A DNA stretch of 10,777 nt, taken from Hyphomicrobiales bacterium. GTDB taxonomy: Bacteria; Pseudomonadota; Alphaproteobacteria; Rhizobiales; JALURZ01. Below the pieces are notes generated by a model that was not told where the DNA came from, searched no databases, and worked only from the letters and a program-made list of their open reading frames with translations. Location of the stretch: positions 1 to 10,777 of the forward strand of contig JALURZ010000165.1 of NCBI GenBank assembly GCA_027058735.1, in the 5' to 3' direction. The translations under genes and the position numbers were made by a program. Positions 6,293-10,777 of this stretch are shown one piece after another; the stretch's first letter is position 1, and each line of letters opens with the position of its first letter.

Positions 6293-7306
6293 ATGGCCGA
6301 TCTGAAACAGCATATTGCCACTGTGGCGGCGGGAGAGTCGCTGTCGATTGAGGATGCCGCAAACGCCTTTGACATTATCATGTCCGGCGAAGCGACCCCA
6401 TCGCAAATCGGCGGCTTTTTGATGGCGCTGCGCATGCGCGGCGAGACGGTCGAGGAAATCTCGGGCGCCGTCCGGATCATGCGCGCCAAGATGCTCGCCG
6501 TCAGCGCGCCGGACGACGCCATCGATATCGTGGGCACCGGCGGCGACGGCGCGGGCACCTACAATATTTCAACCTGCGCCGCCCTGGTGGCGGCCGGTTG
6601 CGGATTGTCGATCGCCAAACACGGCAACCGGGCGCTGTCGTCGAAATCGGGCGCTGCCGACGCGCTCGTGGCGCTTGGCGTCAATATCGAGATCGGACCG
6701 GAAAAAATCGCTGAGTGCATCGCCAAGGCCGGTGTCGGATTCATGTTCGCACCGGCCCATCACTCGGCCATGAAACATGTCGGCCCCACCCGCGTGGAGC
6801 TTGGCACGCGCACCATCTTCAACCTGCTCGGGCCGCTTTCCAATCCCGCCGGCGTCAAGCGCCAGGTTGTCGGCGTGTATGAGCGCCGATGGGTGGAGCC
6901 GCTGGCCCATGTGCTCGCCAAGCTGGGCGCGGAGCGCATCTGGGTCGTGCATGGCGGCGACGGGCTTGACGAGTTGACGACGACCACCACCACCCATGTC
7001 GCGCAGCTCAAGGATGGCACGGTGACGACATTCGATGTGGAACCGGGCGATGCCGGTCTTGAGAAGGCCACGGCCAGGGACCTCAAAGGCGGCGATGCCC
7101 GGACCAACGCGGCCGCCATCCGCGATTTGCTCGACGGCGCACCCGGCGCCTACCGCGATATCGTGGTGCTGAACACGGCGGCAGCCCTGGTTGTCGCGGA
7201 AAAAGCCGGCGACCTCAAGGCCGGGGCGAAGCTCGCGGCAAAGGCCATCGACAGCGGCGCGGCGCGCCAACGGCTGGCGCAACTGGTCGCAACCTCCAAT
7301 TCCTGA
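6293..7306 (+). CDS. trpD: Anthranilate phosphoribosyltransferase
   Basis: TrpD joins anthranilate to PRPP, giving phosphoribosyl anthranilate. The 337-residue product is the normal size. A helical N-terminal domain (about 1-70, including IGGFLMALRMRGET) precedes the PRPP-binding loop GTGGDGAGTYNIST (81-94). Then follow KHGNRALSSKSGAAD (109-123), FAPAHHSAMKHVGPTR (152-167), NLLGPLSNPA (177-186) and HGGDGLDE (220-227), whose Asp-Glu pair binds magnesium in the family. The frame is open further upstream into trpG, but the ATG at 6293 gives the expected N-terminus (MADLKQHIA) and leaves 20 nt after the trpG stop; its Shine-Dalgarno is weak. One oddity is a run of six threonines (229-234, codons ACG ACG ACC ACC ACC ACC) where most TrpD proteins read TTTGPT. 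Confidence 0.97.
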   Translation: MADLKQHIATVAAGESLSIEDAANAFDIIMSGEATPSQIGGFLMALRMRGETVEEISGAVRIMRAKMLAVSAPDDAIDIVGTGGDGAGTYNISTCAALVAAGCGLSIAKHGNRALSSKSGAADALVALGVNIEIGPEKIAECIAKAGVGFMFAPAHHSAMKHVGPTRVELGTRTIFNLLGPLSNPAGVKRQVVGVYERRWVEPLAHVLAKLGAERIWVVHGGDGLDELTTTTTTHVAQLKDGTVTTFDVEPGDAGLEKATARDLKGGDARTNAAAIRDLLDGAPGAYRDIVVLNTAAALVVAEKAGDLKAGAKLAAKAIDSGAARQRLAQLVATSNS

Positions 7307-7307
7307 C

Positions 7308-8123
7308 ATGAGCGATATCCTGAAAAAAATTGCCGCCTACAAGCGTAAAGAGGTTGCCGCCGCCAAGAAGGAACGGCCCGCCGGTTTCCATGAGAACATG
7401 GCCGAAGCGGCCGGCGCACCGCGCGGATTTCGCGCAGCCCTTGAAAAAGCCATCGCCGCCGGCGGGCCTGCGCTGATCGGCGAAATCAAGCGGGCCAGCC
7501 CCTCCAAAGGTCTGATCCGCGAGCATTTCGACCCCCAGCGCCTGGCCAATGCCTATGCCAGAGGCGGCGCGGCGTGCCTGTCGGTGCTGACCGACCGGCC
7601 CTCGTTTCAGGGCCAGTTGCTGCATCTGGAAGATGCCCGCGCCGCCTGCCCCCTGCCCGTCTTGCGCAAGGATTTCCTGCTCGACCCCTATCAGGTCACC
7701 GAATCGCGCGCCTGGGGCGCCGACTGCATTCTGGTCATCATGGCGATGGTGGACGACGAGATGGCCGCGCGCCTGGTGGGCGAAGCCGAACGCTTCGCCA
7801 TGGATGTCCTGGTTGAAGTGCATGATGAGGCCGAACTGGCCCGCGCCCTCATCCTGCCGGCACGCCTGATCGGCATCAACAACCGCGATCTCAGGACTTT
7901 CCGGACCGATCTGGCGGTAACCGAACGCCTTGCACCCAAGGTGCCGGACGACCGGATTGTCGTCGCGGAAAGCGGACTTGCCACGCCGCACGATCTGGCG
8001 CGGCTTTCGCGCATCGGCGTCAATGCGTTTCTCATCGGCGAAAGCCTGATGCGCCAGCCGGATGTCGAGGCCGCCACGCGCGCCATTCTCGCGCCTGCGA
8101 GCGAAAAACAGGCGGCCCTATGA
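7308..8123 (+). CDS. trpC: Indole-3-glycerol phosphate synthase
   Basis: TrpC closes and decarboxylates CdRP to indole-3-glycerol phosphate. The 271-residue protein is a stand-alone beta/alpha barrel, not fused to TrpF. Active-site segments are all visible: GEIKRASPSKG with Lys61 (58-68), VLRKDF with Lys121 (118-123), LVEVHDE with Glu170 (168-174), GINNRDL (189-195), and AESG with Glu221 (220-223). It ends with the phosphate-binding FLIGESLMR (241-249). The ATG at 7308 is one base after the trpD stop, so the pair is tightly coupled. The stop overlaps the moaC start by 4 nt. PRA isomerase (TrpF), needed between TrpD and TrpC, is not in the window and is presumably encoded with trpB and trpA elsewhere. 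Confidence 0.97.
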   Translation: MSDILKKIAAYKRKEVAAAKKERPAGFHENMAEAAGAPRGFRAALEKAIAAGGPALIGEIKRASPSKGLIREHFDPQRLANAYARGGAACLSVLTDRPSFQGQLLHLEDARAACPLPVLRKDFLLDPYQVTESRAWGADCILVIMAMVDDEMAARLVGEAERFAMDVLVEVHDEAELARALILPARLIGINNRDLRTFRTDLAVTERLAPKVPDDRIVVAESGLATPHDLARLSRIGVNAFLIGESLMRQPDVEAATRAILAPASEKQAAL

Positions 8124-8608
8124 GCAAGACGGGGAAAAAACTGACCCATGTCGATGCCAGGGGAAACGCCCGCATGGTGGACGTGAGCGCCAAGGCGGCC
8201 ACCAGCCGGCAGGCGGTTGCCGCGGGGCGTGTTGTGATGCTGGCCGAAACCCTGGCGCTGATTGTGGAGGGAGGCGCGAATAAAGGCGATGTGCTCGCCG
8301 CCGCGCGGCTTGCGGGCATCATGGCGGCGAAAAAGACCCATGAACTGATCCCGCTGTGCCACCCCTTGCAGCTGACAAGCGTCTCGGTTGATTTCGAGCC
8401 GGACCGAAGCGCCTCTGCAATCGACATAACCGCGCGCGTCAGGGTGGAAGGCAGGACGGGCGTGGAAATGGAAGCGCTGAGCGCCGTCGCGCTCGCCTGC
8501 CTGACCATCTACGACATGCTCAAGGCCGTGGATCGCGCCATGCGCATCACCGATATCCGGCTCATCGAAAAGACCGGCGGCAAGTCCGGCACTTTTCGCG
8601 CGGAATAG
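8120..8608 (+). CDS. moaC: Cyclic pyranopterin monophosphate synthase MoaC
   Basis: MoaC acts after the radical-SAM enzyme MoaA in the first stage of molybdenum-cofactor synthesis, forming cyclic pyranopterin monophosphate from the 3',8-cyclo-GTP intermediate. The 162-residue length is typical. Conserved blocks are LTHVDARGNARMVDVS (8-23), KGDVLAAARLAGIMAAKKTH with Lys55 (55-74), LIPLCHPL (76-83), GVEMEALSAVALACLTIYDM (114-133) with Asp132 and Lys135 aligning with E. coli Asp128 and Lys131, and KTGGKSG (151-157). Its ATG overlaps the trpC TGA (ATGA), so it is translated as part of the trp operon although it belongs to a different pathway. This trpC-moaC-moeA-lexA order recurs in alphaproteobacteria. 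Confidence 0.97.
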   Translation: MSKTGKKLTHVDARGNARMVDVSAKAATSRQAVAAGRVVMLAETLALIVEGGANKGDVLAAARLAGIMAAKKTHELIPLCHPLQLTSVSVDFEPDRSASAIDITARVRVEGRTGVEMEALSAVALACLTIYDMLKAVDRAMRITDIRLIEKTGGKSGTFRAE

Positions 8609-8616
8609 GGATCGCC

Positions 8617-9822
8617 ATGGCCCTGCTGCCCGTCGAAGAGGCAATCGCACGTGTCACCGGGGGTCTGACGCCCCTTAAGTCGGAGAGGGTCGCGCTTGGC
8701 GCCGCCCTTGGGCGCGTGCTGGCCGAAGACCTGACCGCGGCGCGCGACCAGCCCCCCTTCGCGGCCAGCGCCATGGACGGATATGCGGTTCGCGCAAGCG
8801 ACGTCGAGACGCTGCCCGCCCGGCTCAGGATCATTGGCGAGGTGCCGGCGGGCAGACCCTTCGAGCACCGCGTTGACCCAGGCGAAGCGGTACGGATCTT
8901 CACCGGCGGAGTCGTGCCACAGGGCGCGGACCTTGTCGTCATTCAGGAAAACACGGTTCGCGAGGGCAACAACGTCACAATAACCGCCGCACCCGGCACA
9001 AACCCGTATATCCGTCCGAAGGGATTTGATTTCAGCAATGGCGAACGGGTGCTGAGCGCCGGCAGCCTGCTCACACCGCCGGCGCTGGCGCTCGCTGCAT
9101 CGCTGAATGCACCTGAGGTCGCGGTGCGCAAACGTCCCCGCGTTGCGATCATGGCGAGCGGCGATGAACTGGTGAAGCCGGGAACGACCCCGGAACCCGG
9201 ACAGATCATCTCGTCCAACAATGTCGGTCTCGCCGCCCTGGTGAGCGCTCTGGGCGCGATCCCGCAAGACCTTGGCATCGCCCGCGATACGATGGCCGAT
9301 CTGCGCCGCACGGCGGGCAAAGCACAAGACGCCGATATTCTGATCACCCTTGGCGGCGCATCGGTGGGCGATCACGATCTGGTAAGACCCGCGCTGGAGG
9401 AGATGGGACTGAGGCTCGATTTCTGGCGCATCGCGATGCGCCCCGGCAAGCCGTTGATGTTCGGCGCCATGGGCGACACGAAAGTTCTGGGGCTGCCCGG
9501 AAATCCGGTATCGGCGTTTGTCTGCTCCCACGTCTTTCTGCGCCCCATGATCGCCCGGCTGCTGGGCGCGCGCGGGGACGGCGGGCAGACGCGCCGGGCC
9601 GTACTGGCCGCTCCGCTCGGGGAAAATGACGAGCGCCAGGACTACCTGCGCGCAACACTCGATCATTCAGCCGATGGCCTGCCCCGCGCCACGCCCTTTG
9701 CCAGGCAGGATTCCAGCTTGCTGAAAACCCTGGCGCGGGCCGACTGCCTGATTGTTCGCCCGCCCTTCGCCCCGGCGGCAAGAACGGGCGATCGGGTTTG
9801 CGTGATGCAGCTCACCGTTTGA
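8617..9822 (+). CDS. moeA: Molybdopterin molybdotransferase MoeA
   Basis: MoeA inserts molybdate into adenylylated molybdopterin, completing the basic cofactor. The 401-residue protein has the expected blocks. PFAASAMDGYAVRA (47-60) includes Asp54, equivalent to the essential E. coli Asp59. IFTGGVVPQGAD (94-105) contains Thr97. ASGDELVKPG (180-189) is followed by SSNN (199-202). The MoCF-binding signature LGGASVGDHDLVRP (245-258) precedes AMRPGKPLMFG (273-283) and GLPGNPVSAFV (292-302). The C-terminal domain IV follows (about 325-401, RRAVLAAPLGENDERQDYLR). The ATG at 8617 comes 8 nt after the moaC stop, with AGGG overlapping that stop as the likely ribosome site. It appears to be the last gene of the operon. 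The following gap has a six-T run (9860-9865) but no convincing terminator stem before it. Confidence 0.96.
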   Translation: MALLPVEEAIARVTGGLTPLKSERVALGAALGRVLAEDLTAARDQPPFAASAMDGYAVRASDVETLPARLRIIGEVPAGRPFEHRVDPGEAVRIFTGGVVPQGADLVVIQENTVREGNNVTITAAPGTNPYIRPKGFDFSNGERVLSAGSLLTPPALALAASLNAPEVAVRKRPRVAIMASGDELVKPGTTPEPGQIISSNNVGLAALVSALGAIPQDLGIARDTMADLRRTAGKAQDADILITLGGASVGDHDLVRPALEEMGLRLDFWRIAMRPGKPLMFGAMGDTKVLGLPGNPVSAFVCSHVFLRPMIARLLGARGDGGQTRRAVLAAPLGENDERQDYLRATLDHSADGLPRATPFARQDSSLLKTLARADCLIVRPPFAPAARTGDRVCVMQLTV

Positions 9823-9892
9823 GCCCCCGCGCGGCCCGCGACAAGGCCCTTCCCCGCCCTTTTTTGCCCGGCGTTCAGTATTTCTTAAGGAC

Positions 9893-9921
9893 TTGCGGAA
9901 CACATATGGAACATGTATATG
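9893..9921 (+). promoter_or_regulatory. lexA promoter
   Basis: TTGCGG (9893-9898) and TATATG (9916-9921) are separated by 17 nt and point at lexA. The LexA box lies in the spacer, exactly where a bound repressor would block RNA polymerase. The -35 match is only moderate and the start site is not known. Confidence 0.6.
9898..9912 (+). promoter_or_regulatory. LexA operator (SOS box, GAAC-N7-GAAC)
   Basis: GAAC (9898-9901), seven bases ACATATG, then GAAC (9909-9912): a perfect match to the direct-repeat SOS box established for alphaproteobacterial LexA (GTTC-N7-GTTC on the other strand). It lies about 90 bp before the lexA start and inside the predicted promoter spacer, indicating autorepression by LexA and induction after DNA damage. 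I saw no other such box in the window, but I scanned by eye. Confidence 0.9.
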
Positions 9922-9925
9922 TGTT
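9899..9925. repeat. 9-bp inverted repeat over the LexA box and -10 region
   Basis: AACACATAT (9899-9907) and ATATGTGTT (9917-9925) are perfect inverted copies separated by 9 bp. The dyad overlaps both the SOS box and the predicted -10 element and is followed by a T-rich stretch. The stem is AT-rich, so a classical intrinsic terminator is unlikely. Confidence 0.6.
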
Positions 9926-9961
9926 TTTGTTTTGTTCTGGTTTTTGACTCGCTTTGGACCG

Positions 9962-9980
9962 CGCCGCGCCTTTCGCGGCG
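9962..9980 (+). promoter_or_regulatory. Possible hairpin in the lexA leader
   Basis: CGCCGCG (9962-9968) and CGCGGCG (9974-9980) form a perfect 7-bp GC-only stem with a CCTTT loop. It sits in the predicted lexA 5' untranslated region, 10 nt before the ribosome binding site. It may affect mRNA stability or translation; a role is inferred only. Confidence 0.35.
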
Positions 9981-9990
9981 GCCGCAACCC

Positions 9991-9996
9991 GAGAGG
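9991..9996 (+). promoter_or_regulatory. Ribosome binding site deciding the lexA start
   Basis: GAGAGG stands 5 nt before the ATG at 10002. The frame is open upstream to a TTG at 9954, but that codon has no such site and would add 16 residues ahead of the conserved MLTRKQ start. Confidence 0.7.
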
Positions 9997-10001
9997 CATC
10001 C

Positions 10002-10703
10002 ATGCTGACGCGCAAGCAACATGAACTGTTGATGTTCATTCATGAACGGCTCAAGGAATCCGGGGTCCCCCCCTCTTTCGATGAAATGAAGGAGGCCCTG
10101 GATCTGCGCTCCAAGTCAGGGATCCACCGGCTGATAACGGCGCTTGAGGAACGCGGCTTTATCAGACGGCTGGCGCACCGGGCGCGGGCGCTGGAGATCA
10201 TCCGGATGCCGGATTCCGCAATGCCGGACGCGCGCCGGGCCAGACGCGGTTTTTCGCCCGATGTCATTGAGGGCGGTCTGGGACGGCCGCGCCGTTCGGG
10301 CGAGCCTGGAGACAACGATGGCGCCCCGCTTGTGCCGGTCATGGGACGGATTGCGGCCGGCACGCCGATCGAAGCCATTCAGGACCATACCCACAATATC
10401 GCGGTGCCCGGAGACATGCTGCGCTCTGGCGAACATTTCGCGCTGGAGGTGCGTGGCGATTCGATGATCGAAGCCGGCATCTTCGATGGCGACACGGTCG
10501 TCCTGCAGCGCGGCGATACGGCCACCAGCGGCGAAATTGTGGTGGCCCTTGTCGATGACGAGGAAGCCACATTGAAGCGGTTTCGCCGCAAGGGCGATTC
10601 CATTGCGCTGGAAGCGGCCAATTCCGCGTATGAAACCCGGATTCTGGGTGCGGACCGGGTCAAGGTTCAAGGCAAGCTTGTGGGGCTGATCCGGAATTAC
10701 TGA
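10002..10703 (+). CDS. lexA: LexA, SOS repressor and self-cleaving protease
   Basis: LexA represses DNA-damage genes and cleaves itself when RecA filaments form on single-stranded DNA. The 233-residue product fits the alphaproteobacterial size. Residues 1-65 are the winged helix-turn-helix (MLTRKQHELLMFIHERLKES, GVPPSFDEMK, then LRSKSGIHRLITALEERGF). A fairly long charged linker (about 70-108) follows. The cleavage site is Ala119-Gly120 in GRIAAGTPIEA. The catalytic dyad is Ser154 in RGDSMIEAGIFDGD and Lys192 in EEATLKRF. The SKSGIHRL recognition region matches the type that binds GAAC-N7-GAAC, and exactly that operator lies in its own promoter. It follows moeA by 179 bp with its own promoter, so it is probably transcribed independently of the trp-mo operon, possibly with some read-through. 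Confidence 0.98.
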   Translation: MLTRKQHELLMFIHERLKESGVPPSFDEMKEALDLRSKSGIHRLITALEERGFIRRLAHRARALEIIRMPDSAMPDARRARRGFSPDVIEGGLGRPRRSGEPGDNDGAPLVPVMGRIAAGTPIEAIQDHTHNIAVPGDMLRSGEHFALEVRGDSMIEAGIFDGDTVVLQRGDTATSGEIVVALVDDEEATLKRFRRKGDSIALEAANSAYETRILGADRVKVQGKLVGLIRNY

Positions 10704-10777
10704 GACCGCGCCGCGCCCCCCGGCGCCCGCGGCCTGCGCACCCAGGGGCGCGCCGCGCGCCGGCCATTCACGGTTTC
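10697..10777 (-). CDS. Possible C-terminal end of ComEC/Rec2 (partial, tentative)
   Basis: On the minus strand one frame is open from the right edge to a TAA at 10697-10699, giving 26 residues that include NGRRAARPWVRRP. It would converge on lexA and overlap its last 7 nt. In many alphaproteobacteria lexA is followed by comEC (DNA-uptake channel protein) in the opposite orientation, and a basic RPW-type tail would not be out of place there. The fragment is far too short for a homology call, and in such GC-rich DNA an open frame of this length is expected by chance; another minus-strand frame here is also open. This is mainly an inference from gene order. Confidence 0.3.
   Translation of the reverse strand, partial: ETVNGRRAARPWVRRPRAPGGAARSQ

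Noticed and set aside
8509..9666. 385-codon minus-strand open frame opposite moaC and moeA
   Set aside because: It is fully antisense to genes with intact family motifs, and its composition is shadow-like (many Arg, His, Gln).
9823..9870. Rho-independent terminator after moeA
   Set aside because: There is a six-T run at 9860-9865, but the bases before it do not form a convincing stem. The CGCG-rich piece at 9829-9840 is too far away and too small a dyad.
9954..10001. 16-residue N-terminal extension of LexA from TTG 9954
   Set aside because: The ATG at 10002 has a good ribosome site and gives the conserved MLTRKQ start. The extension overlaps the GC hairpin and is low-complexity.
10712..10752. 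CGCGCCCC/GGGGCGCG inverted arms after lexA as a terminator
   Set aside because: The arms are 25 nt apart with no T run on either strand, and simple GC-rich pairing is expected here by chance.

Overview
The window is a GC-rich chromosomal segment from what is almost certainly an alphaproteobacterium. The evidence is the gene order secG/tpiA divergent from a PpiD-like chaperone, then trpE-trpG-trpD-trpC-moaC-moeA-lexA. A GAAC-N7-GAAC LexA operator, the alphaproteobacterial form of the SOS box, sits in front of lexA. Tryptophan genes split as trpEGDC without trpF, trpB or trpA are also common in that class. I cannot name the genus.

Layout. The left part (1-1925) reads leftward: tpiA, then an EamA/DMT-family transporter overlapping it by 4 nt, then the first 51 codons of secG, which runs off the window edge. 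A 292-bp divergent intergenic region (1926-2217) carries a good sigma70-type promoter for the rightward genes and three spaced copies of an 8-mer. From 2218 everything up to lexA reads rightward: ppiD-like, trpE, trpG, trpD, trpC, moaC and moeA are tightly packed (66 nt at most between genes, with two 4-nt stop/start overlaps) and look like one transcription unit. A 179-bp gap follows, holding the lexA promoter and operator, then lexA. At the right edge a short open frame on the minus strand, converging on and overlapping the lexA stop, may be the end of comEC. That call rests mainly on expected gene order.

Functionally the genes are housekeeping: triose-phosphate isomerase (central carbon metabolism), SecG (protein export), a membrane-anchored periplasmic folding factor, the first four chorismate-to-tryptophan steps other than PRA isomerase, two molybdenum-cofactor steps (MoaC, MoeA), and the SOS repressor. 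TrpE carries the LLES-x10-S tryptophan feedback motif, so pathway control is probably at least partly allosteric. No leader peptide with Trp codons or attenuator is visible in the 66 nt before trpE.

I looked for an undescribed system and found none. There are no mobile elements, CRISPR arrays, tRNAs or orphan gene cassettes. Points worth a second look are small: the triple TCATGACA repeat in the ppiD leader, a lipobox-like in-frame extension upstream of tpiA, the EamA gene wedged between tpiA and secG, a 9-bp dyad laid over the LexA box and the -10 region, and a short tandem duplication straddling the ppiD stop.
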